From Robiginitomaculum sp. (GTDB lineage Bacteria > Pseudomonadota > Alphaproteobacteria > Caulobacterales > Maricaulaceae), in NCBI GenBank assembly GCA_021776525.1, contig JAJFFT010000007.1:1-64000 (forward strand): a stretch of DNA of 64,000 bases. The letters run 5' to 3'. The notes under the pieces were generated by a model that saw nothing but the letters and a program-made list of their open reading frames with translations, was not told where the DNA came from and made no database searches. Both the position numbers and the translations under genes were made by a program. The number at the start of each line of letters is the position of its first letter. Position 1 is the first letter of the stretch. Positions 20,456 to 29,016 of this stretch are shown one piece after another.

Positions 20456-21739
20456 CTATTGCGAGGCGCTTTGCGCGGGTAGTAAAGCATCGGCCATTGC
20501 ATTTGGGATATAGGCCAGGCTGTTGATGTTGCCGTTCAGGTGCTGACCGGCAAGGGATGACCCCAGCCTGAATTGCGTTATCCCCGTTGCCATGGGCAAA
20601 TTGGTTGCGGTGACGGCACTGCCATCGACGCTCATCGCCAACCGTCCCGTCATGGCGTTATAGGATATGGCAATTTTGTGCGTGCCATTCGACAACGGCC
20701 CAGGGCTGGACGTATATGTTGGTCCATCTGTCACAATACCTGAAACTTGCGATTTGAGACGCAGCCAGAAAGACAGGTCGGTGATTTGAAGAAACCACCG
20801 ATTATTCAATGATCCATCAGAGATCTCAAAAATATAAGGGGCCTCAGCGCCGGTAATCTCGTCAACATCGGACCATGCGATCAAAAACGTCCCTTCATTT
20901 GGGTTAAACCCTGAAAAAGGCAGGATGCCACTTTGAGCCAGGGTGATATTATCGGCCTTCGAAGGCAGGGATACATCTGTTGCGGGGGTATATGGCCCCG
21001 CCTGCGTGCCGGTTTCAAATTGCGCCATATCAATAAAGTTATGGTCGCCAGGCGCGGTAACGACCCCGGTCATGCCGGGATAAAATGTCAACACATCGCC
21101 AATATTGACGGGTATCGAGGCGACCTCAATCCGGTATGTATTATTGCCAAGGTCTACGGCCCGGCCCGTACCCGTCGTGGCTGTGAACGTGCCGGTGTCA
21201 TAATTCAGGCTGGCCAGGGCAGCCCACGCATTGGCCGTGCCATTCCAGACCCCAAATTTATTATACTGGCTTGCACCACTGCCTTTTTGGGCCACAACAG
21301 AAAATGTGTGTGTGGTCGCTGTGGCCGGCCTGGATTGTGAAAATACGGTGCCGCCAGACGCTGTTGAGGCCTGTTTGGTCATTGTGCCGGGGCCTCTGGG
21401 GCCATCCGATGCGCCGGGTGTCAGCGTAATGTTAGCACCAGCCCAGGGGGATTGGGTAAAATCCTCGCTCCATAACGCCAAATTGCTAACACCCTCCCAG
21501 ACCAATAATCCCTTGCCGGTGATGGCTGGCTCATTGGCTTGAAAAAGCTGTAAAACCCCATCGGGATGGGCGGCATATTTTGTGCTGTCGCGCACGGTAT
21601 TCAGCAATGACTTTGGCGCGATGGCTGTGCCATTTATGATGGCTTGATGACGCGTAAAGTCGGCGGCCATAGTTGCGCCGCTTGGCCACCATGATATTGG
21701 CCTGCGACTTTGGCTTAGACCAAGTTCAAGACCCAACAT
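20456..21739 (-). CDS. Lectin-like fibre protein in GTA-type head-spike module
   Basis: A 427-residue protein with phage-fibre character. A segment NLALWSEDFTQSPW near residue 95 begins a carbohydrate-binding-like beta domain common in phage tail and spike proteins. A concanavalin/LamG-like domain follows at about residues 255-420 (GTFLIAWSDVD, HKIAISYNAMTGRLAMSVDG). No signal peptide. The ATG overlaps the preceding stop (TAATG), so it is translationally coupled to the spike-base gene. It is a plausible receptor-binding tip of a GTA or phage-like spike. Lectin function is inferred from fold only. Confidence 0.65.
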   Translation of the reverse strand: MLGLELGLSQSRRPISWWPSGATMAADFTRHQAIINGTAIAPKSLLNTVRDSTKYAAHPDGVLQLFQANEPAITGKGLLVWEGVSNLALWSEDFTQSPWAGANITLTPGASDGPRGPGTMTKQASTASGGTVFSQSRPATATTHTFSVVAQKGSGASQYNKFGVWNGTANAWAALASLNYDTGTFTATTGTGRAVDLGNNTYRIEVASIPVNIGDVLTFYPGMTGVVTAPGDHNFIDMAQFETGTQAGPYTPATDVSLPSKADNITLAQSGILPFSGFNPNEGTFLIAWSDVDEITGAEAPYIFEISDGSLNNRWFLQITDLSFWLRLKSQVSGIVTDGPTYTSSPGPLSNGTHKIAISYNAMTGRLAMSVDGSAVTATNLPMATGITQFRLGSSLAGQHLNGNINSLAYIPNAMADALLPAQSASQ

Positions 21740-22005
21740 TATACCAGTCCACACAGATCAGTTGCGGTTGTGCCCGTGGCCATGATTTTTTTGACCCGCA
21801 GCGGCAAAATAATGCCAGCGGGTACGCCTTTGAAGGTCACCACGGCGTTGCTGTCTTTCATGATCACGGCAATATCGCCGCTGGCGCCGCAATAAAGGGC
21901 GCGGGTGATCTGGGCTAGATCTGCCCCATCATCGGGGGTGATGGAAAAAGCATTGGCGGCTGGGCCGCTCATGCCGGTTGCGGTGTTGGCGTAACTGTCG
22001 CTCAT
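21739..22005 (-). CDS. Spike base protein, RCAP_rcc01079 family (GTA head spike)
   Basis: An 88-residue protein. DSYANTATGMSGPAANAF, DLAQITRALYCG, VTFKGVPAGIILPLRVKKI and ATGTTATDLCGL match the small spike-base family named after Rhodobacter capsulatus GTA gene rcc01079. The ATG at 22005 has AAGGA seven bases upstream; an upstream in-frame start would add an unlikely N-terminus. It lies between the DUF2793 and fibre genes. In R. capsulatus the two head-spike genes bind the particle to recipient capsule. Family assignment is from recall of the motif pattern. Confidence 0.7.
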   Translation of the reverse strand: MSDSYANTATGMSGPAANAFSITPDDGADLAQITRALYCGASGDIAVIMKDSNAVVTFKGVPAGIILPLRVKKIMATGTTATDLCGLV

Positions 22006-22033
22006 GGTTTTGTCCTTAAATGGGGGTGAATAT

Positions 22034-22753
22034 TCAGGAAGTTGGTGCGTCACACAGCATCATATGGATGGCGATGCGTACCGTGCCGCCGGTGAAACTG
22101 GCGGTGTTTGCCCTAAGGCGCACAGGGGTGTTGGCGTAAAACGCGGTGGGGCCTGTGACGCCAGAGTTGGTGGCATCAAGTGCGGTGCTCAAACTGCCGC
22201 CATATTTGTTTGGCTCGCCGCTAAGGCCGCAATCATAATCGCTGGCCCCGGTGATGGCGGTGGTGGTTCGGGTGGATACCGCAAAGACAATGGCGCGGTC
22301 CGGGATCATGATGGCGCTGTCCACAAAGGCCCCGCTTAAGATCATCTCTTCTTCAAGAACTTCAAAGCGGGTTTGCGCCCCAAAGGGGCTGGCATTGGCG
22401 ATAAAGCTTTGCCCTTGCAGCATGGCCTGCCAAACACTGCCATCAAAATAGAGCCTTTGCAGATCGGCAATGGTCCACGCCTGCCAGCCGGGTTGCGGGA
22501 CATAAAAGGCCCAGGCTCCGTCCTGCCAGGCGGCAATTTGGGTGTCATGGGTGGCCCAGATACCGGTGGCACCATTGGCAATAATAAAGCGCTCGCCCGG
22601 CGCGGGGCTGGTGGGCGGTGCGATCAATGTATGGTCGACCACGACCAATTGGACCAGTGCATCAAGGGCGCGAATGGCTTCGTTATGGGTGACGTGTTTT
22701 TGCGCCTGCGCCTCTAATATATAGGGCAGTTGCAGATTGGGGGATTGGCTCAT
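22034..22753 (-). CDS. DUF2793 protein (GTA head-spike, rcc01080-like)
   Basis: A 239-residue protein opening LQLPYILEAQAQKHVTHNEA and then ALDALVQLVV, the DUF2793 signature, with FIIANGATGIWATHDTQIAAW and a C-terminal beta-rich part. DUF2793 proteins occur in phage tails and in GTA head spikes (GhsB in R. capsulatus). It is first in a three-gene operon with the spike base and the lectin-like fibre. No capsid, portal or terminase gene is near, so this is a detached spike module. Confidence 0.75.
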   Translation of the reverse strand: MSQSPNLQLPYILEAQAQKHVTHNEAIRALDALVQLVVVDHTLIAPPTSPAPGERFIIANGATGIWATHDTQIAAWQDGAWAFYVPQPGWQAWTIADLQRLYFDGSVWQAMLQGQSFIANASPFGAQTRFEVLEEEMILSGAFVDSAIMIPDRAIVFAVSTRTTTAITGASDYDCGLSGEPNKYGGSLSTALDATNSGVTGPTAFYANTPVRLRANTASFTGGTVRIAIHMMLCDAPTS

Positions 22754-22797
22754 CCTTGCCGTGTCCTTGGGCCGTGAAAGTGAGCCACAAGAATAGG

Positions 22798-22815
22798 CGA
22801 GGGCAATGGCCCTCG
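22798..22815. terminator. GC-rich hairpin, possible terminator of the nucleotidyltransferase/PrpD operon
   Basis: CGAGGGC, loop AATG, GCCCTCG: a perfect 7-bp stem in the 106-base gap between the nucleotidyltransferase gene and the spike operon. Read on the minus strand it lies about 45 bases after the nucleotidyltransferase stop, but the downstream T-content is poor (CCTATTCTT), so termination is only plausible. Confidence 0.4.
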
Positions 22816-22859
22816 GATTAGTTTTGCTTATCCCCGCCAGTAAGCGGGCAAGACGGGGG

Positions 22860-23684
22860 TTATTTTTTGGCTAGACGGCGTTCTTTTAAGGCCCGCTCCG
22901 AGATTTCGAAGAATTGGATATTGTCCACATCGATCGGCCCGTAGGAATAGGGCAGCATGATAATATCCGCAGTAATGCCAAGGCGTCTGGCAATGCCTTT
23001 CAAAAGCTGATCCATGGTGGAAAGTTGGAACTTGTATTGGATGAAGGGCATAATGCCAAAGGCTTTGACGATCCGCCACGGGCGTTTGCCAAACTGTCCG
23101 CCGCCTTCAAAAATACGTACCGCAGTCAGCGCCTTTGCGGACCGAAAGGCATAGAGATTGCACGAAGAATAACCACCGTCTTTAAGGCGGTGATAAGCCA
23201 GACCAACTTCGGGGAAGTCGGCAATAACCGTTTCGGCGGTGGTGAAGCCGGCGGCGGCATCGCCTGTCATGTCTTTGAACTGGCTGACGAAATCTTGCAA
23301 TATTTCCGGGGTATGCAGGGCATTATCGCCAGTGGTGATAACCATTGGAAAGGCCGGATCCATCACCTCGGCCGCAGCCAGAACGCTGTCGGCCAGATTG
23401 CCGCGCACCGGGGCCATGCGAATAACGCCCTGATCCAGCCATTGCTCCAGCGCCGGAACCGTGCGCAATAAAGCCTCGTTTTCGATCGAGATATAAATCT
23501 GGCCGAGCATATCAGCGTCTAAAATGGCCTGAACAACCCGTTCCAGCATGACCACGCCATCAATGGGGGCCAGGCATTTATGCGATGTGCCGCATCGCTG
23601 TGCGACCGGGTCATCGGCACCGGAGCGGCTGGCGGCCAGCACCAGTACGGACGGGCGAAAATCAGAAAATGCGGCTGTGCTCAT
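22860..23684 (-). CDS. Nucleotidyltransferase-family (MobA-like NTP transferase) protein
   Basis: A 274-residue protein of the GT-A nucleotidyltransferase fold. It starts with VLVLAASRSGADDPVAQ, a variant of the usual LAAGxGxR motif, then HKCLAPIDGVVMLERVV with the Lys that contacts phosphate, and VITTGDNALHTPE. Such enzymes load a nucleotide onto a sugar, alcohol or cofactor; the substrate cannot be told. It overlaps the MmgE/PrpD gene by four bases (ATGA), so the pair is translationally coupled, which hints that both act on one metabolite. Confidence 0.72.
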   Translation of the reverse strand: MSTAAFSDFRPSVLVLAASRSGADDPVAQRCGTSHKCLAPIDGVVMLERVVQAILDADMLGQIYISIENEALLRTVPALEQWLDQGVIRMAPVRGNLADSVLAAAEVMDPAFPMVITTGDNALHTPEILQDFVSQFKDMTGDAAAGFTTAETVIADFPEVGLAYHRLKDGGYSSCNLYAFRSAKALTAVRIFEGGGQFGKRPWRIVKAFGIMPFIQYKFQLSTMDQLLKGIARRLGITADIIMLPYSYGPIDVDNIQFFEISERALKERRLAKK

Positions 23685-25087
23685 GATGGCTCCGTAAAGG
23701 TTTGGGCGAGATGCTGGGTCATATCTGTGATGTCATCCAGAGACGTAAAGTCCATAAGGCTGGCTTTTAGTGCATCCAGATCACGGGCCGTCATATAAGG
23801 CGCGGCGCAGGTTTCAAACTTTGCCCAGTATTGCTGATCGCTAAATGGTGCGGCTTTACTGCCCAGCGGCATGGCGCGTATGGTTTTATAAACCTGGCCA
23901 TCGTGCAAGGTGACTTTGACCTCGGTCGGGCAGGCGCCTTCCAGCGCATCAACGCCATGCAAATGGATGCGCGGATAAAGCGCCCGTATTTGCGGCCGCA
24001 TGACGGCCTTTTGTGTGAAGTCCTGTAAGGTCAGATCACCGCTAATCAGGGCTGTGCTCAGTGCGTATTCAAACGAGAATTTGGCCTGCAAGGGATCTTG
24101 CGGGTCATGATACATCAGATTGTTCACGTGCACTTGCGGCAGGGTGATATCAACGCGGGCCACATCATCGGCACCAAAGCCATGTTTTTCGCGCAGGATC
24201 AAAAGGCCATCCATGGCCCGGTGTGAGGCACCGCAATTGGCAAAGCGTTTGACGCGAAAGGCGTGCTCGGTAATCAGCAAAGGCTCGCCGACATTATCCG
24301 TATCAAAGGTCATGGTGTGGCCATGATCCGGATTGGTCAAATTATCGCGTAAGATTTCGTAATCTTGCCCGACCATCAGGTGGTTCAGCCCGTTTTGGCT
24401 GTCAAACGTGCTCATGCTGGCGCTCAAACCGGCGCGGGCAAGACAGGCGGCCATAATGCCGGCCTTGGCGGCCAGCCCAGCGTGCAGGGGTTTGGCCATG
24501 GTGCCAAATTGCGCCATAAACCCGGCCGCCATGCTGGTCGCCAATGACAGGGCGCAGGCGGCGCGGCTCTCATCAAGGCGTAATAGACGTGCGCAAGCCG
24601 CGGCGGCGCCAATGGCTCCAAGGGTTGCCGTGGCATGCCAGCCACGATCACGGTGATAGGGGTTTACCCCTTGCCCGACCTTGCCAATAATTTGCAAGCC
24701 ACAGATATAAGCATCAATACAGGCCGCTCCGCCAATGCTTTCCTGCTCGGCCAGCGCCCAAATGGCTGGATATAATACCGTCGTGGCATGGGATTTTGAC
24801 GGGTCGAAATTGTCATCCAGGTCCAGCGCATGGCCCGCTGTGCCATTGACCAGCGCCGCCCATGGTGCGGCAAGGCGGGTGCTTTGCCCGGCCGCCATGC
24901 TGGGGCCGGTACCCCAGTCGCTGACGATTTTTGCGGCAATTTTCGAGGCTGGTTCTGCGGTGCCGGGAATGGTTACGCCAATTTGATCAACCAGTTCCCG
25001 CCAGGCAGAATGACGCGCCGCCTGGGACCAGTCATCGGGCGCATGGGCCAACCAATGGCCATAAGCTTGAACAGGATTGCTGTGCAC
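23681..25087 (-). CDS. MmgE/PrpD family protein
   Basis: A 468-residue protein of the 2-methylcitrate dehydratase/aconitate-decarboxylase fold. Family traits include VNGTAGHALDLDDNFDPSKSH (about residues 82-102), FANCGASHRAMDG, and the C-terminal KVTLHDGQVYKT. The GTG start has GGAG six bases upstream. Family members act on methylcitrate, aconitate and other hydroxy acids. The adjacent nucleotidyltransferase is not a propionate-pathway gene, so methylcitrate is not supported here. Confidence 0.8.
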   Translation of the reverse strand: MHSNPVQAYGHWLAHAPDDWSQAARHSAWRELVDQIGVTIPGTAEPASKIAAKIVSDWGTGPSMAAGQSTRLAAPWAALVNGTAGHALDLDDNFDPSKSHATTVLYPAIWALAEQESIGGAACIDAYICGLQIIGKVGQGVNPYHRDRGWHATATLGAIGAAAACARLLRLDESRAACALSLATSMAAGFMAQFGTMAKPLHAGLAAKAGIMAACLARAGLSASMSTFDSQNGLNHLMVGQDYEILRDNLTNPDHGHTMTFDTDNVGEPLLITEHAFRVKRFANCGASHRAMDGLLILREKHGFGADDVARVDITLPQVHVNNLMYHDPQDPLQAKFSFEYALSTALISGDLTLQDFTQKAVMRPQIRALYPRIHLHGVDALEGACPTEVKVTLHDGQVYKTIRAMPLGSKAAPFSDQQYWAKFETCAAPYMTARDLDALKASLMDFTSLDDITDMTQHLAQTFTEPS

Positions 25088-25247
25088 TGTGGGCTCCGCA
25101 AAAGAAGGGGCAGCAGGTTTTGCGGCAAACTGTCAAACCACCGGGCCGCATGCAAGGAAAAGCTGCATAAGGGGGAAGAAAACACCCGCACTTCACCGCA
25201 CTGGCGCAATCGCTTTGCGTTTGTCATGCCATGGGGTAAGGGTAAAC

Positions 25248-26414
25248 ATGTTAATTGCCGGGAAAGCCATCACTATGGTGCCGATTTATGCCTTGCCAGA
25301 CCATGAGGTCGTAGAGCGCCTTCTTCCGGGCCGCTTTGATACGCCTGTGCCTGATGCCGAGGCCGTGCGGCGCATTCGTGCGACGCCGGGGCTTGTTCCC
25401 GCAGCGATCGAGCCAACGCATGATGCCGAGGGCGGCGGGCGCGTCTATTGGGTGGATATCGGCCAACACGCCTATCGCGACTGGCAGCACCTTTTCACTA
25501 TCGAACGTCTGGCACAGGCCGATATGATTGAAGATGCCTTCGCATCGTCCATGACTGTGCTGGAAACGCCGGACCTGATCGAAGACGCGATAATGCCATC
25601 TGGCTTTATTTTTCATACATCGCGGTGTGGCTCGACTCTTTTGGGAAAAGCCCTGGCGCGCATCCCTGAACATTGCGTGGTCAATCAAGGTGGACCCTTG
25701 CAACGCGGCTTCTGGGCCGCGCTGACCCAAGACTGGACCCGCCCATTGCCTCATGATGGGCGATCATTTCAGATGTTCAGAAACCTGATATTTGCACTCA
25801 CCCGGCCACGTCTGGGCACCGAAAAGACCAGTTTTGTAAAATTTATCAGCTGGAATGCACTCTATGTGGATTTTGTGGCCGAGGCCTTTCCCGAGGTGCA
25901 CAGCCTGTTTTTATACCGCGACCCGGTCGAGGTAATTGCATCTGTTATTAAGGAAACAACAGCCGTTTTGGTGGCAAAAGACTGGCCGCAGGCCTCTTTT
26001 TTGACCGGAAAGCCCATGGAAGACGTGCAAAAAATGGACGATGTGACATATCTTGCGCACTGTTATAATAATTATTTCAAGGTGATACTGGAATCTTCAA
26101 TAGCCAATGTGAAGGCTTTAGATTATCCTAACCTAAGGCCTGATACATTAGGGGGGGTCTTGAAGTCAGGATTTTCCTTTATACCGGACGAACAGGTAAT
26201 CGCTGAAATGTGTACACAGTTTCGCTTCCATTCAAAGGATGATTCTGATACGAGCACCTTCCGAAGTGATGGCAATGCCAAACGGGCCGCCATCGCAGAT
26301 GAGGACAGAATACAAATTGAGCGCATTACAACAGCGCTGCTTGGAAAGTTACGAGCGGCGCCAAACGCCATTTTCGGGGTAAGTCAATGCAGTTCCCAAG
26401 GAGCCGCAAGTTGA
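25248..26414 (+). CDS. Sulfotransferase-like protein
   Basis: A 388-residue protein with a PAPS-binding-like loop SGFIFHTSRCGSTLLGKALA (about residue 116) and a second nucleotide-binding segment SLFLYRDPVEVIASV (about 220), the 5'- and 3'-phosphosulfate motifs of the P-loop sulfotransferase family. The N-terminal about 100 residues are unfamiliar. The start at 25248 has AAGGG; a longer frame upstream would overlap the divergent PrpD promoter. The next gene is a glycosyltransferase 16 bases downstream, so surface-glycan decoration is a reasonable inference. Confidence 0.68.
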   Translation: MLIAGKAITMVPIYALPDHEVVERLLPGRFDTPVPDAEAVRRIRATPGLVPAAIEPTHDAEGGGRVYWVDIGQHAYRDWQHLFTIERLAQADMIEDAFASSMTVLETPDLIEDAIMPSGFIFHTSRCGSTLLGKALARIPEHCVVNQGGPLQRGFWAALTQDWTRPLPHDGRSFQMFRNLIFALTRPRLGTEKTSFVKFISWNALYVDFVAEAFPEVHSLFLYRDPVEVIASVIKETTAVLVAKDWPQASFLTGKPMEDVQKMDDVTYLAHCYNNYFKVILESSIANVKALDYPNLRPDTLGGVLKSGFSFIPDEQVIAEMCTQFRFHSKDDSDTSTFRSDGNAKRAAIADEDRIQIERITTALLGKLRAAPNAIFGVSQCSSQGAAS

Positions 26415-26430
26415 AAAGTGGATACAGTCT

Positions 26431-27192
26431 ATGAGTGGTGGTTCAGCGCCGGTCCTGTTGTCGGTCATTATTCCTAACCATAATTATGGCCAGTTCATTG
26501 GTGAGACTGTAGCCAGTCTGGCGCGTCAGGACTATTCGCCATTAGAAATTGTCATTGTTGACGATGCCAGTTCGGATGATTCGGTCGCAATTATTAACGC
26601 GCTGATTGAGTCCTATAAGGGCAAGCTTGATATATCCCTGATCGCTATGGAGAAAAACGCTGGCAAGGTGGCTGCGGTTAATCGCGCCATGGACGTTGTC
26701 TCCGGAGAATATTGCCTGCTGCTCGATTCCGATGATTACCTGATGGACAATCACATTGTCCGTTGTCTGGCCGTTCTGGAACGGGCCAGGGCCGAAGAAG
26801 AACATGTGGGCTTTGTCTATATGGATTGCCATCTGATTTCATCAAACGGCGAATTTCTGGAGCGCGGACGCTCGGCACCTTTTGATGCAGAACTGATCCG
26901 CACGCTCAGCTATATCCCGGAACCTGCGCTGGTCGTCATGGAGGCCATGAAACAGGTGGCACCCTTTGACGAAAGCGTTCGCAAGGGCACCAAACAGGAT
27001 AAATGGTGCCGGATTATCGCAAACGGCTGGACCGGTGTTTATATTCCGGAACCTCTTTTTTGCTATCGCATGCATGATAACAATCTTTCGGGTATTGGTG
27101 CGCGGGTGCAAGAAGAAGTCGAGAACGGTAAAACCGGCGAACGCATTCTTTCTGGCTATTGGCCTGTGGCTTCGCGCAAAAAAACCGGCTGA
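26431..27192 (+). CDS. Family 2 glycosyltransferase
   Basis: A 253-residue GT2 enzyme. It has LLSVIIPNHNYGQFIGETVA, LEIVIVDDASSDDS, the NAGKVAAVNRAMDV motif and the DxD-like metal site LLLDSDDYL (about residue 98), then an acceptor region ending near IPEPLFCYRMHDNNLSG. No membrane segment, so it is probably cytoplasmic or membrane-associated. It is co-transcribed with the sulfotransferase-like gene. Donor and acceptor unknown. Confidence 0.82.
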   Translation: MSGGSAPVLLSVIIPNHNYGQFIGETVASLARQDYSPLEIVIVDDASSDDSVAIINALIESYKGKLDISLIAMEKNAGKVAAVNRAMDVVSGEYCLLLDSDDYLMDNHIVRCLAVLERARAEEEHVGFVYMDCHLISSNGEFLERGRSAPFDAELIRTLSYIPEPALVVMEAMKQVAPFDESVRKGTKQDKWCRIIANGWTGVYIPEPLFCYRMHDNNLSGIGARVQEEVENGKTGERILSGYWPVASRKKTG

Positions 27193-27268
27193 TCGCCGCC
27201 TCGTACTGACAATCCTGCCCTGATGGCCTAGTCTGGTGCTGCTTTCGTAGTGCAGGATTTAGATTGTT

Positions 27269-28459
27269 ATGATGTTTTTTCGCGTCCTCTTTATACCCCT
27301 TGGTCTGCTTTTGCTTGGCGGGTGTGGTGACACAAGGCTCAAAGATGCGGCGAGCCTTCATCAGGGTGCTATCGTTATTGACACCCATTCAGATTTTCTG
27401 GATCGTAGCGCCATCGATGGATCGCACTTAAGTGACGATCCGATAGGCGCGCAAACCACATTGACCAAGTTGAAAGAGGGGCAGGTTGATGCCCAGTTTT
27501 TCTCGGTCTTTGTGCCGCCAGCGTTCGAGGATTATGGGTTTTCACGGCGCGCCGATGAGCTGATCGACCGGCTCTATGCTGAAGCGGCCGCGAATTCCGA
27601 TGATGTTGAAATCGTCACCAGTGCGGCGGGTATTCGCCGCCTCGCCAATAGCGGAAAAATTGCCGCCTTAATGGGCATAGAAGGTGGCCATGCCATAGAG
27701 GGTGACCTTGGCAAGTTAGAGCATTTCTACCGGCGCGGCGTGCGTTACATGACGCTCAGCTGGGCAAATACCAATGCTTTCGCGGATTCGTCCGGTGACG
27801 CCCCCCGCTGGGGCGGCCTGAATACCTTGGGCGAACAGGTTGTAAAGACCATGAACCGGTTGGGCATGATGGTTGATATCAGTCATGTTTCGGATGAGAC
27901 ATTTTGGGATGTTATGGCCGTGACCACGTCACCGGTGATTGCGTCGCACTCTGATGTGCGGGGCATTGTGGACCATAAACGCAATATGGGGGACAAAATG
28001 ATCCGCGCCATTGCCGATAATGGCGGTGTCATACAAATCAGCTTTTACGCCCAATATGTAGACCAGAATTTTGCCGACCAGTTCGAGGTTGCCAAAGCTG
28101 CCGCCAAGCCCCGGTTTGATGCTCTTAAACAACGCTATGGCGATGATCCGGTAGAGCTGGATATTCAGGAGTGGTCGTTGGAAATATCAATTGAACAGGG
28201 GCTGACGCCACCATCGGTCGCCAAGGTGGTTGATCACATTGATTATGTCGTCAAATTGGGCGGCATTGACCATGTGGGGCTGGGGTCCGATTTTGATGGC
28301 ATGGGGGCACCGCCGGCCGGGTTGGAAAATATCGGTAAAGTTTCGGCGATTACTGACGAGTTGGTCAGGCGCGGCTATAGCGGCGCTGATGTCCGTAAAA
28401 TCCTTGGGGAAAATCTGTTGCGGGTGTTGGCTCAAAACGAATCTCGTGCTGAACAATAG
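27269..28459 (+). CDS. Membrane dipeptidase (peptidase M19), lipoprotein
   Basis: A 396-residue zinc dipeptidase of the renal-dipeptidase family. The signal peptide ends in LLLLGGCGD, a lipobox, so it is a predicted periplasmic or outer-membrane lipoprotein. Metal and catalytic motifs are in order: VIDTHSDF (His-x-Asp), MGIEGGHAIEG (bridging Glu), VDISHVSDETF, ASHSDVRGI and VGLGSDFDG. It cleaves dipeptides, often with D- or beta-lactam substrates. Its stop codon TAG forms the first bases of the tandem repeat behind it. Confidence 0.9.
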   Translation: MMFFRVLFIPLGLLLLGGCGDTRLKDAASLHQGAIVIDTHSDFLDRSAIDGSHLSDDPIGAQTTLTKLKEGQVDAQFFSVFVPPAFEDYGFSRRADELIDRLYAEAAANSDDVEIVTSAAGIRRLANSGKIAALMGIEGGHAIEGDLGKLEHFYRRGVRYMTLSWANTNAFADSSGDAPRWGGLNTLGEQVVKTMNRLGMMVDISHVSDETFWDVMAVTTSPVIASHSDVRGIVDHKRNMGDKMIRAIADNGGVIQISFYAQYVDQNFADQFEVAKAAAKPRFDALKQRYGDDPVELDIQEWSLEISIEQGLTPPSVAKVVDHIDYVVKLGGIDHVGLGSDFDGMGAPPAGLENIGKVSAITDELVRRGYSGADVRKILGENLLRVLAQNESRAEQ

Positions 28460-28628
28460 CCAGACTTGCCGTCGCAATAGGGCAAGGAAACCCGTCCTCA
28501 AATAGCGAGGCTTGCCGTCGCGATAGGACAAGGAAACCCGTCCTCAAATAGCGAGGCTTGCCGTCGCGATAGGACAAGGAAACCCGTCCTCAAATAGCGA
28601 GGCTTGCCGTCGCGATAGGACAAGGAAA
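28458..28628. repeat. 46-bp tandem repeat (3.7 copies) between the dipeptidase and tRNA-Thr
   Basis: Copies begin at 28458 (diverged), 28504, 28550 and 28596 (truncated at the tRNA). Each unit starts AGCGAGGCTTGCCGTCGCGAT, a stem GCGAGG/CC(g)TCGC, and continues with AGGAC...GTCCT, a second stem with a 10-base loop. There is no unique spacer between units, so this is not CRISPR. The array sits immediately 3' of tRNA-Thr on the tRNA's strand and is related to the array behind tRNA-Phe. Confidence 0.93.
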
Positions 28629-28631
28629 GAC

Positions 28632-28706
28632 TGGTGCCGCAGGGGAGAATTGAACTCCCGACCTCGTCATTACCAATGACGCGCTCTACCACTGAGCTAC
28701 TGCGGC
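28632..28706 (-). tRNA. tRNA-Thr (GGT)
   Basis: Seventy-five bases including an encoded CCA. Acceptor stem GCCGCAG pairs with CTGCGGC, the D arm is GCTC/GAGC, the anticodon stem CGTCA/TGACG holds loop TTGGTAA (anticodon GGT), and the T arm GGGAG-TTCAATT-CTCCC is canonical. A small basic-protein gene and murA lie divergently upstream. Confidence 0.97.
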
Positions 28707-28816
28707 CAAAGGCGTCACATCTCATGGACAAACGCCTGTTGGGCTGCGCATATAACCCAGTGGCGGGGCGAGATAAAGGGTGCAGCTTCATTCCTTCTGC
28801 ATATGGGTGCTTTTTT

Positions 28817-28963
28817 ATGGTTAAAGATTCGGGCAAGTCGAACAAAAAGCCAGCAAAAACCAAAGAACAGCGTCTGGCTGAGGCTTTGCGGGCCAATTTG
28901 CGCCGCCGTAAAGCACCTGCGCGCGGCGCTGTAAAAGAGGCCCCGGATACCAAAACACCGTAA
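28817..28963 (+). CDS. Small basic protein upstream of murA
   Basis: A 48-residue Lys/Arg-rich protein: [20 protein letters not shown], then [17 protein letters not shown] and a short tail. Small proteins with the LRxNLRRRKAQxR core occur next to murA in several alphaproteobacteria, as I recall, which supports it being real. The charge suggests nucleic-acid or ribosome binding, but no function is known. Confidence 0.65.
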   Translation: MVKDSGKSNKKPAKTKEQRLAEALRANLRRRKAPARGAVKEAPDTKTP

Positions 28964-29016
28964 ATCGGCCTTGCTTTGGCCTTGCCGTGGCCCATTGGGG
29001 CGGTTATCCCCCGGTT

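Noticed and set aside
28458-28628. CRISPR-like regular repeat
   Set aside because: The 46-bp units are contiguous with no unique spacers and there are no cas genes; each unit holds hairpins and the array abuts a tRNA.
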